A stretch of 64,000 nt of DNA from Ligula intestinalis (taxonomy: Eukaryota; Platyhelminthes; Cestoda; Diphyllobothriidea; Diphyllobothriidae), in NCBI GenBank assembly GCA_036362985.1, contig JAYGXS010000002.1, forward strand, positions 15,797,726 to 15,861,725, given 5' to 3'. The notes under the pieces were generated by a model, which was not told where the DNA came from, did not search any database, and was given only the letters and a program-made list of their open reading frames with translations. Of this stretch, positions 57,501-64,000 are shown piece by piece; positions within the stretch are counted from its first letter, which is position 1, and each line of letters starts with the position of its first letter. Position numbers and translations under genes: made by a program.

Positions 57501-60500
57501 CAGGGTGTGGCCGTTCACACGAGAGCGCGTGTTAAGGGCAGTCATCACGACTGCAACCTTAACGTGATGAGTCAGCCATGGCGGGTTCCCACCGTGGCCC
57601 CCTGCGGCTACTATAACACTATAACACTAACCCGGAGATAATCATTTCATTTTGACCTTGATTTCAACTTTCGAGTTTGTCCCTCACATCATTTTCCTTT
57701 TGCAGCCCCGATACTCGAGTGCCTCAGTGGGACAGCCCGCGGCAGACGAAGTTTCTCTCACCAAACCGCAAACGCGTTCACCTTTGCTTGATCGATTGCC
57801 GACCCGGACTGCCAAGCAGACAGTCAATCCATTTGGCGACTCCTCTGACTCGGAGGAGCAGGAGGAGCCACAGGAAGCCGAGGCGGCGGCGTTGGTGGCG
57901 GAGGAGGAAGAGAGGGTGACCGCCCGACTGGATATGATCCTAGACAGACGGGAAAGAGGAAAGGCGGATGGGGACAGCAAAGAATCGCTAAACGGTGGCG
58001 TGCACACGCCTGCGGAGGAGGAGAGGCTATCAAGGCGCGAAACCCCTCTTCACCTTGCTGCTCGTCTATCTATGCACAAATTACTCTACTTATATATCAA
58101 GGAAGGAGGTACTTTTTCAAAAGCTTTCTCTAAATTTACCTTTGGAATAGCAACTTCAAACGCAAGACTTGAGTTTAATTTTTGAACTGTCAATTCCATG
58201 AAAAGAAGAAGATTCGATCGCTGGGACAACACTTATTCGCCTGAAGTTTCGAAATCCGTCGCGGATTCTTCATCAGAGATATGGGCAGCAAGCAAAAGCA
58301 GAAGTGGCCAAAGGTCAGACGAATGAAGGTGTTGCCCCAGCGACCGAATATTCTGCTTAATTTTTTCCTGGCATTCTCACGTTCACTTGTATTGTCAATT
58401 CCGTGTCGTTAAATCCGAAAACTTTCGACGCATTTTTGTTAAGGGGTAAGTAGATGAACGCTTTTGTGCTGCCTATTGGTAAAAAGTGGCTGGGAAGTGC
58501 ATTGATAAAGAAGAAAAGTGCAAAAAGAGGTTGTTTACATCGTCGTAGGGGAAAAGCGAGCAGCCTTCGCTTAATCGAAGAGTTATCATACACGGCTACT
58601 AACTAATTACGAGTAGTATAATGGCACGTAATTAGTATGATCGTATAGATTAGCGTGTAGCTGGCAAATGCGAAACTTGATGTATGCCCACTTTGCCCTT
58701 AAATGAATTCACACAGATGGAAGGAATAACGTCTTCAGGCAGAGCGTTCCGCACTGCAATCCCTCTGTTATTGTTAAAATCTTGCATCCATCGATCCTTG
58801 CTTTGCCCGGCATAGTTTTAGGGGATGACTGCGCAAAGTCGAAGTGTTCGCCTGACCAAAAAAAATCATCCGGGACAAAGCAACAATCGAGGCTATTCAT
58901 AACGCGATGGGTTGATATGAGATCCCTCGTAGTTGCCTGTAGGATAGGAGAAATAGGTTGAGGGTCGACAGTCTGTTTCCTTAGGACAGTATTCCGAGGC
59001 TTCTGGTCATTTTTGTTCACCGCCTCTGGATTTTCTCTAAGAGGGTACATTCTTAAATAGTCGAGAAGTCTCATTCCTGTATAGTGAATTCTAGGTGCAG
59101 CCGGACACTTACTAACCCTGTCCCACTCAACTAATTTATAATTCATGCAATTGTGCCAGCCCGATGATGAAAAGTCTATTTAGTAAATAGATTTTCGGTA
59201 ATTCAAGTTAGACGTGAATATTTGCAGAAATATATACTTGTCTTCTATGGTTTTGAAACTTCTTGATCTAGAGTTAATTACGATTTTAGGACTGAATGGT
59301 GTCAAATGTCCCGATTGGTTTATCGTGAACGAGTCAGGCGACACCGTTTTCGGCTTGGCACTGACAAACTACGACCCTGGCCTCGCAGAGGACTTACTTT
59401 CAGCCGCACTGACGCAGTTGGCCAGGGCTAAAGCAGATCACAATGAGGCCCCTGCCCCACGAGATGTCTTTGACAAGATGACTTCTGAAATGATAAAAAT
59501 CAGACCCGCTGCCTTCGGCCTCCTTCAGCGTACCATTGAGTCAGGCAGTCTTGAAGGAGTCAGTTTCTTGTTGAAGCATTCCATTGATGTAAATCCGCAG
59601 TAAGTTCTCTGCCCTGCCTCTTCTCATGCAGGAGGCCCGAACAACTTGCATGAACCACTATTATGTATTGTTACTTTTTGGTTCATTATAAATGTTCGTC
59701 AGTGTTGCATCCAGTCGTGGCAACGATGGCGAACAGTCTCCCATCGGTATGGTCTATTACAAAATCGTCTCCTCCCATGTCTCATCGTGATAACTAACGC
59801 TGTGTTTCATTTACCAGTAATGATAAGTCGGCTATCTGCACCCCCACGTAACAATGACTATTCCATATAGCAGCGGACAGGGCTTGGGTCCATGACTCAG
59901 TGATGTAGAGCTAGATCCTAATAACAAACCCTCCTTGTCTGGGATTTGGACCTAACTGGTTGAGGCCAGCAACAAACAAGTCAAGAATGGCCATTCCAAC
60001 TTGCCTTCCTTTGCTTCTAAGTCCCCTTCATTATTTCCCGACCGCTACGAAGAGATCGCTTGCGGGGAGGGGGGAGGATGGGACTTAATTTAAAACTACA
60101 TTGCAAAACATGCCATCTTAGTTCTCTCTTTTATTCAGGTCGGCTGACCAAACGCTGTTCTCACACATACGGCAACAGACTTTTCCATGTCTATGGTGGC
60201 TTTTATTTTTACCTTGTCACTTTAAAAACCGAACACTTTGACTGCATACTATTAGCCTGTGGCGTTTGGGTGGTGTTGCGAGCGAAATCACGCCAAATTG
60301 ATTGATTAGAAGATTTGATGTGACGTACGCGATTTCCACTACTGCTGCCGCCGCTGATGCGCCTGAATTTTGAAACCGTGAAAACCCCACTTTTTTTCTT
60401 TAGATTTGCAGATCTCTAGTTCTTTGACAGTTGGTACTGATCGTTGTTGCCCGAACTTATTGGTCATGATTATTGAACATTTTTATCATGGCCGTCGCCA

Positions 60501-63500
60501 TGAGGACCAATTTGGTCTCCAGTCTGGTCTTCACTCTTGGCTTTTTTCTTTCTATCTATTTTAGCTTGCCATTGCTCTCCCCTCCAACCAGAACCCCGGT
60601 AGCGTGTACGCTCACGACAAAATCTTTTGCGCGGGATGTCTTGCATTTGCCGTTGTGGATAGCGCTAGCGGCTCATCGTAATGACATGGCTTCCATTCTG
60701 GTGAGTCCCTTTTAATGGATTATGCATGGTAATAAAACAACTTTTTGAATTCTGCGGCCTTCTCCTCCGATACTGCCAATAGTCATACTTACCTGCTGTT
60801 CATTTATTTTTAACCATTTGATGTTGTCACACTCCGTTGCATTTAACATACATAAACTTTACTGTCATTAGTTACCGAGTGCCCATGTCCCCACTAAATC
60901 ACTGAATGGTTCTGTGGGAAAATATATCCTTCCAGGCGGATAGCAGTTTGATCGGGGTCGGTCGTATTGCTTTTCACCGTTTACAGGCGTGCTCCCTTAA
61001 AAAAATGAAGTCCGAACGCCGATATTGAGGTATCCTATCAGCTTCTTTGATTTCTAACTTATTTTCAAGTAAAATGCTTCTCCTTTGAAGGTTGAACACG
61101 GAGCCGACGTGGATTCATGGTCAGAGCTGTCATCTACCGGCATCAGCCTGTCTCTTCTTCATCGTGCCATCCTCTGTGGGTTGGATGACGCAGCCTCCTT
61201 CCTGATTGAGTCGTGAGTTATCCCCTAAAATCTCCGCTTGCACGAGTTCCATATTTTGCAAACCTTTCAGATTGAGCCTTTGCTTTGAAATAATTCCGGG
61301 TTGTCAGTAGTGACAGCGTTCAGGCGCATAGGATTCGCCGGAAGATTTGCCGCTTGATCTTAGAGACAGGACTTTAACTGAAGGGAAACAAACTTTTCAT
61401 CAGTAGCCCGCATTTTTTCTCTTCCTCTGTGATAGCCTCTCCACCCCGTTTCTCGTGTGTATCGGTGCGGGATGAACTATTGTCAGGACTTCACGGGTCT
61501 TTCCTAACTTTCTTAAATACATGTTACTTAAACGTAATAAGTAGTAATATACCAAATGCAATCTTAGTGGATGACGGACTTGACGTACGAAAGCCTCGTA
61601 AAGGACACTCCTTGAAAATATTTCTGGCAAAATGCGTTTAGTGTCATGGCCCAGAAGATTGCCGACCGTTTGGCTTACCTCGGCCCCGTAACGTCCTGAC
61701 AATGGTTCATCTCTATCGATGCACCACTAAAAGCATGTTATTCATTTTTATTTCTCAAATAGGCTTAAGCTCAGCGCGACCTTTTCTCTTGACTTCACCT
61801 CTGAGCACACCTGCGTTTGGTTTTTCGCTTAACACCCTTCACGTCTATGCCATTCTTGCTTTCGTATTAAAACCGATTTTTTCAGTGCAATTCTTGTAGT
61901 TTCAGGAGGGTCCCCAGCCCACACCATTCAACGTCTCCACTATACGGTACTCCGAAATGTGGTCCATACCGCATTCGCACACTGTTCTTCAGTAGGACAC
62001 GGGAATAGGGACTCCAGAGAAAGCTGGGTTAGGATTAATACTGGGGTTAGTGCTAGTGCTGACACACGGGAGTCAGTGTAGGAATTCGTCGGCCAGAGCA
62101 ACTGCGCTGACTCATGCTGCCTTTCGTGCGCAGAGTTTCGCTCGCTGCGCACTTTTGTCCTTTTGCACGCTTGATGTCAACTCACAATGTTTACGTTTTT
62201 AGGTAATCGATAATCCTGCCTCATTTGATTGGCGTCAGCCGATTGATTACTCATTGCGCAGTCTAAACTTGTCACATGCCCACTTTTGCATCTGCACGGC
62301 CGGCTATCGTACGCAGCGCCACTGTACAGCTATTTGAGCAAAAAAGTTGTTCGAGTTCAATCAGTCTTCTAAGACTTGTTATTTGGGGATCCTTCTGGTG
62401 TTGAGACAGAAACTTGCTCTCAATATTTTTACCCTTTCTTGAGTATAGAGCAAGCCCAACTGTAGTACAGGAGGTTGGTTCCTATTCCTGTCTTATCTCT
62501 TTTCCACTAGGGACTACTCGTGTTTAGGTACGCCGCAGGGTATCTTAACTCTGAGTAAGGATGGCATTTAAACACAGCGCCGAAAGCACTCAAATAAAAT
62601 TCTCAATGCACTTTCACCTGCATCGTATCACTTCATGCGTTCTACAGTATAGATAAACCTACTGGGTTGGGTCCAGAATGTTCCCAGCCATCCGCATAAA
62701 CTACCGTCGAGCAAAGTAGTTATTTGAGTAGTAAAGGCTATCCGTAGGACAAATGCAACCACCTCTCCTAGACGGGTTGCCGATAAAATTCTCTTCGTTA
62801 GGCCTTATTCTAGGCACGGTTCGAGCACTTTTGAAACATTTTCTCCCAGGAAGAAATTTGTAACAAGCAATTATGACAGAATTTATTTGATCAAATAAAT
62901 TTCGGTTCTGCTCATCAGCTGCAGGCCTACATTTAGTCACATTTGGTTTGTTATTGTGCTATTTCCTCCCGCCAAATTTCCGCCTCTTCCCAAGTTAAAT
63001 TGACGATATGGATGTTCACTTGCGCGCAAATTGACCTTGCTTTTATCGATTTTTTTGATATTCAAATTGTGCAGTTGTCCACTTGTTATTAATCCCATGC
63101 AAAGACAGGCTACAGCTGATGAGCAGTTCCGAAATTTCTTTGATCAAATAAATTCTGCCATAATTGCTTGTCACAAAATTCGAACACTTTGGCGAATTTC
63201 AACGTATTTCAACCAAAATGTGAATTTTCATGTCCAAAGGTCTCCTAAATGCCTGCTAGGCCAATTTCCCGGACCCATGCAATCCGGGATTTATTATTTC
63301 ATTACGATTGTCGTATACCGGATAGCAGAATCTGCAACCCCTTTTTTTTTCCCCCCCCCCCCATTCTGCAGGTTGTTCGATTGCTGTCGGCAGTAAAATA
63401 TGCCGTCAGGCAGCTTAAGACAGCGAAGGCCTCGCTTATTAAATTTTCGTTATGCTGTATTCATTTATTTTAGCGGATGTGACTGTTTGAGTCCCCTGCG

Positions 63501-63648
63501 CATTTCGCGGCCCACACAGATTCTCGCTAACGATAAATATCGCTTCCTTGAGAATCGACCCACGCCACTTCATCTTGCTGCTTCAGTCGGGCTTCCTGGC
63601 CTACTGTCCATACTTCTCACAATTCCAAAAATTGATGTCAACGCTAAA
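42209..63648 (+). CDS. ANKFY1: Rabankyrin-5 / ANKFY1 orthologue (13 exons, 938 codons, C-terminus beyond window)
   Basis: In vertebrates this Rab5 effector works in macropinocytosis and early-endosome and retromer sorting. Exons 42209-42542, 42577-42718, 42758-42881, 42917-43075, 49685-49897, 54135-54286, 54454-54650, 56538-56884, 57706-58108, 59290-59599, 60565-60700, 61091-61212 and 63474-63648 join in one frame with consistent phases. In order they give an N-terminal coiled coil, a BTB domain (QQYSDVEFKTK to FVKWLYTGD), a BACK-like link and ankyrin repeats such as GETPLSLALSLGHFDVASAL, ESPLHLVVESGLADAA, ETPLHLAARLSMHKLLYLYI and PTPLHLAASVGLPGLLSILL. The order of unusual linkers follows human ANKFY1. 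The FYVE finger is not in the window; the human protein is near 1,170 residues. An NPF motif occurs at VNPFGDSSDSEE. An in-frame TAG at 42179 precedes the ATG. Confidence 0.94.
42543..42576 (+). other. 34-nt micro-intron
   Basis: GTAAATTTTTG at the start and GCGCCTTTAG at the end. Removing it converts a stop-containing reading into DISHVPEDVARTFVKWLYTG, the expected BTB continuation. This strongly supports a genuine 34-base intron. Confidence 0.88.
42577..42881 (+). CDS. ANKFY1: ANKFY1 exons 2-3: BTB end and BACK-like link
   Basis: It encodes VPEDVARTFVKWLYTGD, FLLQLLSLAKGFHLPLLTD, then KENFVKVFGSAYENNAKNLM and DRCLAFAKDIY. A possible 39-nt GC-AG intron lies at 42719-42757. It has no stop and a length divisible by three, so the frame is open either way. 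Family alignment favours its removal, since LLTDW then joins IETLI directly. Confidence 0.88.
42719..42757 (+). other. Candidate 39-nt GC-AG intron
   Basis: The donor is TG/GCAAGG and the acceptor TTATATAG. The length matches the neighbouring 34- and 35-nt introns. The peptide it would encode (GKDLPLF-type, WQGPPPVLICLLYR reading) has no counterpart in ANKFY1. Confidence 0.6.
42882..42916 (+). other. 35-nt micro-intron
   Basis: GTAAATCTTG at the start and CACACTTAG at the end. Its removal joins AKDIY to PAFSASDLAPLSAACLLPLI in phase 0, matching the DLRKEDFSSMSAQLL-type region of ANKFY1. The unspliced frame drifts into unrelated sequence. Confidence 0.85.
42917..43075 (+). CDS. ANKFY1: ANKFY1 exon 4: start of ankyrin region
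   Basis: 53 codons, phase 0 on both sides, donor TCG/GTAAGT. It encodes LAPLSAACLLPLIRKYSSPF, HEAARLNRIDVLNLLLTSWN and IISSLS, aligning with SSMSAQLLYKMIKSKTEYPL and HKAIKVEREDVVFLYL of human ANKFY1. A 6.6 kb intron follows. Confidence 0.85.
43076..43650. other. ANKFY1 intron 4, left part
   Basis: Non-coding intron sequence before the RTE element; nothing else recognised. Confidence 0.5.
43697..45430 (-). CDS. RTE reverse transcriptase, intact frame
   Basis: About 575 codons are open: NAGFIADNSAKVDRWREHF, RLRNNKACGEDGIPAEIYK, GIVRAWREETVPDDWGSGIL, GFRAGRGCADQIFTLRRTLE, CFVDFATAFDSIHRESLW, SGVRQGCVLSPIPFNYVI, TDLDYADDIALLAPNFDDLQ, SINSGKTKLFS and FKYLGARLLPNGQ. The catalytic YADD and the block-A aspartate are kept. 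The C-terminus (RRLRWFGHVLRRPPHQL, WKRRRGGQLKNWLDTV) is typical of RTE. The open frame extends upstream to 45547, but that part is a shifted reading. Confidence 0.87.
   Translation of the reverse strand, partial: CDSVRDVNAGFIADNSAKVDRWREHFEHLIKFDEQPITPSLSSTADFQSSPAYAVSCDIPSENEVTNAMQRLRNNKACGEDGIPAEIYKSCVDTLAPRLHEGIVRAWREETVPDDWGSGILEPVHKKGDKTRCENYRGISLIDVAAKVFAVVLLRRFQSVRDSRTRPNQAGFRAGRGCADQIFTLRRTLEFRHSYQQPTAVCFVDFATAFDSIHRESLWPIMKLDGMPTKLIAMIKAYYRSTTARVLVHNNLSQSFDIRSGVRQGCVLSPIPFNYVIDWILGKALHEEDGVELAPGRRLTDLDYADDIALLAPNFDDLQSVVSRLNEIAMSVGMSINSGKTKLFSSCIPDQEKAPLRINGHQLEEVDSFKYLGARLLPNGQSKDDIVSHIDAAHRVFSILRKRLWILRDISIATKIRVYRASIRSVLLYGCECWAVRAEDERRLEVFDHQCLRTILRVKYSDFISNETVRIRCNRITRISQAIQERRLRWFGHVLRRPPHQLTYAALDPAPQPTWKRRRGGQLKNWLDTVRQDMEAVLGPSIFGLHRWGRDWVELSRSAAANRHAWRGTVRDIIEAG
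45719..46849 (-). pseudogene. RTE endonuclease region with one in-frame stop
   Basis: One frame runs through GIGCWNVRTFLEPGTQSL, VCCLSEVRLPDSG, KHGVAIALSEEANRALL, SVVSVYAPTSAA, then a TAA at 46262, then LLIVAGDWNGRTGPG, SQIDYILVGSRFRSWV and GSDHVLVRTRLKVHL. All endonuclease blocks (WNVRT, E, YAPT, GDWN, IDYIL, SDH) are present. The frame ends at 45719, where the continuation SLKTSIYGAAEKILGFTQRR lies in another frame. Confidence 0.85.
47614..48411. mobile_element. MITE-like element with ~175 bp terminal inverted repeats and TA duplication
   Basis: The left end CAGTAGACGCCGTTGATCAT and the right end, in reverse complement CAATAGACGCCGTTGATCAT, lie next to TA at 47612-47613 and 48412-48413. 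Inverted similarity continues to about 47788 and 48237, with a ~450 bp AT-rich centre and no ORF. TA target and a CAGTAGACxCC-type end resemble pogo/Tigger MITEs of the Tc1/mariner superfamily. It is presumably moved by a transposase encoded elsewhere. Confidence 0.8.
48414..49684. other. ANKFY1 intron 4, right part
   Basis: Intron sequence without recognised features up to the acceptor CCCCTTGTGCAG at 49684. The open frame upstream of 49685 is an intron read-through. Confidence 0.5.
49685..49897 (+). CDS. ANKFY1: ANKFY1 exon 5: ankyrin repeats
   Basis: 71 codons, phase 0 on both sides, donor CAA/GTAAGC. It encodes VNEFDAKGETPLSLALSLGH, DVASALLEADASLSVV and QHSLLQAALLSSNTAAALYL, matching NEADHNGDLALDLALSRRLE and the following repeat of human ANKFY1. 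Confidence 0.93.
49898..52826. other. ANKFY1 intron 5, left part, with a short repeat pair
   Basis: Segments at about 50010-50085 and 50535-50610 are related direct repeats (GACAGGA...CC..G(A/G)AAAATAGA(G/A)CCTGC...TTAG...AGGT). No exon was seen. The remainder is AT-rich. Confidence 0.45.
52840..53830. mobile_element. Large palindromic (foldback) insertion with 13-bp direct repeats
   Basis: Arms 52872-53332 and 53369-53829 are reverse complements with no mismatch noticed over ~460 bases, separated by a 36-base spacer. TCCACTCAGTTTA occurs at 52827-52839 and again at 53831-53843, immediately outside, as expected for a target-site duplication. Each arm, read outward from the centre, carries an open frame with TAEAVAIRLENPVLCCQKKL and LSLPW, reminiscent of the EA-I-P-L tail of GIY-YIG nucleases. 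That link to PLEs is tentative. Confidence 0.8.
53844..54134. other. ANKFY1 intron 5, right part
   Basis: Intron sequence ending in the acceptor TTGGCCTAG at 54134; nothing else recognised. Confidence 0.5.
54135..54286 (+). CDS. ANKFY1: ANKFY1 exon 6: ankyrin repeat
   Basis: 152 nt, phase 0 in and phase 2 out, donor ACA/GTAAGT. It encodes VEAVNPDTQDSPLHLLCRGF, APSDHQRKLVEQLLRAGAN and TQILDPSGQ, matching AQIAEALLQAGANPNMQDSK of the human protein. Confidence 0.92.
54454..54650 (+). CDS. ANKFY1: ANKFY1 exon 7: ankyrin repeat
   Basis: It encodes SGLHLCILHQNEVAFQVLL, CDVNLLNREGISPLWLALVA and LSDEAVQSLSKLGFA. Acceptor TTTTTAG; the donor GCAG/GTGTGG is chosen because it leaves one base that joins the next exon in frame. 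Human ANKFY1 has its NPFED motif in the linker after this repeat; no NPF is seen here. Confidence 0.88.
54651..55064. other. ANKFY1 intron 7, left part
   Basis: Non-coding; the open frame that continues from exon 7 to 54820 is read-through. Confidence 0.5.
55065..55545 (-). mobile_element. Penelope-like element 3' end, copy C, with C-terminal reading frame
   Basis: From 55545 the minus strand reads SYESWFTGPQSINKCNDLPY, PYSVLRVSLTNASRHLGNA and on to HAVQQTMNK and TGA near 55292. ESWFTGPQSINKCNDLP..YSVLR is the PLE pattern at the end of the GIY-YIG ORF. About 100 bases later the 3' UTR holds CTGATGA, a short imperfect stem and CGAAAATTCAGG, then TGTCCCAGCGATCGAGTC (55091-55186). This copy shows that the dispersed terminal repeat belongs to a PLE. 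It sits antisense in ANKFY1 intron 7. Confidence 0.75.
55546..56537. other. ANKFY1 intron 7, right part
   Basis: AT-rich intron, nothing recognised; ends with acceptor TGAAACTAG at 56537. Confidence 0.5.
56538..56884 (+). CDS. ANKFY1: ANKFY1 exon 8: ankyrin repeats
   Basis: 347 nt entering with two bases of a split codon and leaving in phase 0, donor CAG/GTATGT. It encodes KEFAKQLVTAGANVDLELIT, PGDTALLAAARHGLEAAVLF and GESPLHLVVESGLADAA, matching NSFAARLIQRG, GNCLLQRAAGAGNEAAALFL and GETPLHTACRHGLANLTAEL of human ANKFY1. Confidence 0.93.
56885..57705. other. ANKFY1 intron 8
   Basis: GC-rich in parts (56985-57040, 57400-57600), possibly an old repeat. No tRNA fold or exon was convincing. The acceptor is TTTTGCAG. 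Confidence 0.45.
57706..58108 (+). CDS. ANKFY1: ANKFY1 exon 9: NPF-acidic insert and ankyrin repeat
   Basis: It encodes a polar linker with SPLLDRLPTRTAKQTVNPFG, DSSDSEEQEEPQEAEAAALV, a charged helix (EEEERVTARLDMILDRRERG) and then RRETPLHLAARLSMHKLLYL and YIKEG. The repeat aligns with QTPLHMAIAYNHPDVVSVIL. NPF followed by acidic residues is the consensus for EH-domain (EHD1) binding. The insert is much longer than the vertebrate linker at this place. Donor GGAG/GTACTT, exit phase 1. Confidence 0.9.
58200..58285 (-). mobile_element. Penelope-like element 3' terminus, copy D (best-preserved motif)
   Basis: The minus strand reads CTGATGA, then AGAATCCG, CGA, CGGATTT, then CGAAACTTCAGG, and TTGTCCCAGCGATCGAATC. 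The stem AATCCG/CGGATT is perfect, so the hammerhead-like core (CUGAUGA, stem II, GAAA) is complete. No sequence upstream of CTGATGA pairs with CCAGCGATCG, so a self-cleaving stem I is not evident in this truncated copy. Confidence 0.65.
58286..59289. other. ANKFY1 intron 9, right part
   Basis: A minus-strand frame at 59146-58709 (WDRVSKCPAAPRIHYTG, GMRLLDYLRMYPLREN) looks coding-like in composition but was not recognised; it may be a repeat relic. The acceptor CGATTTTAG ends at 59289. Confidence 0.4.
59290..59599 (+). CDS. ANKFY1: ANKFY1 exon 10: ankyrin repeats
   Basis: It encodes VNESGDTVFGLALTNYDPGL, AEDLLSAALTQLARAKAD, FGLLQRTIESGSLEGVSFLL and KHSIDVNP, matching KDSRDQTVLGLALWTGMHTI and QTLLHMAIQRQDSKSALFLL. 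Phase 2 in and out; donor CCGCA/GTAAGT. Confidence 0.92.
59600..60564. other. ANKFY1 intron 10 with a SINE-like repeat
   Basis: 59890-60060 resembles 15880-16075 (shared GTCTGGG and (G)GCCATTCCA...TTGCCTT blocks). The human protein has about 20 more residues at this junction. A short exon could be hidden here, but the flanking exons already join in phase. Confidence 0.45.
60565..60700 (+). CDS. ANKFY1: ANKFY1 exon 11: ankyrin repeat
   Basis: It encodes LPLLSPPTRTPVACTLTTK and LHLPLWIALAAHRNDMASIL, matching GNPPLWLALANNLEDIASTL. Acceptor TCTATTTTAG, donor CTG/GTGAGT, phase 2 in and 0 out. Confidence 0.87.
61091..61212 (+). CDS. ANKFY1: ANKFY1 exon 12: ankyrin repeat
   Basis: It encodes VEHGADVDSWSELSSTGISL and SLLHRAILCGLDDAASFLIE, matching VRHGCDATCW and QTLLHRAIDENNEPTACFLI. 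Acceptor TTTGAAG, donor GTC/GTGAGT, exit phase 2. Confidence 0.93.
61213..63473. other. ANKFY1 intron 12
   Basis: No exon recognised. A diverged inverted pair (62700-62935 and 63100-63340) is described separately. A T-run followed by a C-run lies at 63341-63361. The acceptor TTATTTTAG ends at 63473. Confidence 0.5.
62700..63340. repeat. Diverged inverted repeat pair
   Basis: The minus strand at 62935-62840 and the plus strand at 63108-63180 share GCTGATGAGCAG, CCGAAATTT, TTTGATCAAATAAATTCTG and CATAATTGCTTGT in the same order. Similarity fades outward. Both read as the same protein-like string (ADEQ.RN.FDQINS.IIAC.K), so the unit may derive from a coding element, not recognised. Confidence 0.65.
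63474..63648 (+). CDS. ANKFY1: ANKFY1 exon 13: ankyrin repeat, last exon in window
   Basis: It encodes SGCDCLSPLRISRPTQILA, NDKYRFLENRPTPLHLAASV and GLPGLLSILLTIPKIDVNAK, matching SGCDVNSPRQPG and GQTPLHLAASWGLEETVQCL. Donor AAA/GTGAGT, phase 0. More ankyrin repeats and the FYVE domain should follow outside the window. Confidence 0.93.
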
Positions 63649-64000
63649 GTGAGTGTGTCGCTAATTCATCGACACATTTTATCAATAAGAGTCAATCTTC
63701 TGCTCATTGGAATAAATTTGTAGATTTGCTGACATTTCGGACAACTGGGCCGGCTGTCCTTTGCCGAAGCGAATACCGGCTTTATCGATCAGCAAGTATA
63801 AAGTCGCGTCTGTGCGTAATGGCCTTGGGCTGATCGATTTTTATCCGGTCGCTGTTTGGTCATGCGTGTGGATTTTGGCTTGGAGTGACGGCAGCTGGTG
63901 TTTTGTATCAGCCCCACGGTAGGGGATGCCGCTAAGCCTGCTCCTTCTTACGATGATTTTGTCGCAGGGTCGTCTTCGTCTGTAAATCCTAATTTCCGTC
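63649..64000. other. ANKFY1 intron 13, start
   Basis: Intron sequence to the window edge; no exon recognised. Confidence 0.5.

Noticed and set aside
59703..59746. Possible ANKFY1 micro-exon reading RGNDGEQSPIG
   Set aside because: It would leave phase 1, while exon 11 needs phase 2; the flanking exons already join in phase without it.
60131..60200. Acceptor-like TTATTCAG followed by an open stretch
   Set aside because: The translation does not resemble any ANKFY1 region and no matching donor phase was found.

Overview
This is eukaryotic DNA from a repeat-rich animal genome, most likely a flatworm and probably a diphyllobothriid-type tapeworm (Schistocephalus/Spirometra/Dibothriocephalus). 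That is inferred from 34-39 nt introns at the 5' end of a gene whose later introns are kilobases long, and from the mix of APE-type LINEs, an RTE element and Penelope-like elements (PLEs). The species cannot be fixed from the sequence alone. A 10-base run of N at 35466-35475 marks an assembly gap.

Two conserved host genes can be rebuilt exon by exon with matching splice phases. On the minus strand, 5639-19620 holds five exons of a type I phosphatidylinositol-4-phosphate 5-kinase (PIP5K). They cover the start of the kinase core, the glycine-rich loop, the ATP-binding lysine and the YDLKGS segment. The first coding exon and the C-terminal half were not found. On the plus strand, 42209-63648 holds 13 exons (938 codons) of a Rabankyrin-5/ANKFY1 orthologue: coiled coil, BTB domain, then many ankyrin repeats. 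The FYVE domain must lie beyond the right edge. Both genes act in phosphoinositide and endosome biology, but nothing suggests they are co-regulated.

Most of the rest is mobile DNA. LINE-A (an APE-type non-LTR element with an N-terminal 2A-like peptide, a PHD-like finger, endonuclease, RT and C-terminal CCHC finger) occurs at 1-605, 3502-3640, 8155-11166 and 11171-11895. The last two lie in PIP5K intron 3. Between the genes, 22470-37660 is a nest of CR1-type elements: three copies of CR1-B, fragments of CR1-C and CR1-D, and a broken PLE at the assembly gap. ANKFY1 intron 4 carries an antisense RTE element (about 43650-47160) and a TA-flanked inverted-repeat MITE (47614-48411). Intron 5 carries a nearly perfect ~960 bp palindrome bounded by a 13 bp direct repeat. 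PLE 3' ends with a hammerhead-like core motif recur at 2928, 5092, 34830, 55091 and 58203, always in minus orientation.

No rRNA, tRNA, CRISPR array, bacterial operon or virus was recognised. No wholly new system is visible. The most unusual items are the 2A-like leader on LINE-A, the PLE-linked hammerhead-like motifs, the large foldback with a target-site duplication, and the NPF motif of Rabankyrin-5 found in a different inter-repeat loop from the vertebrate protein.
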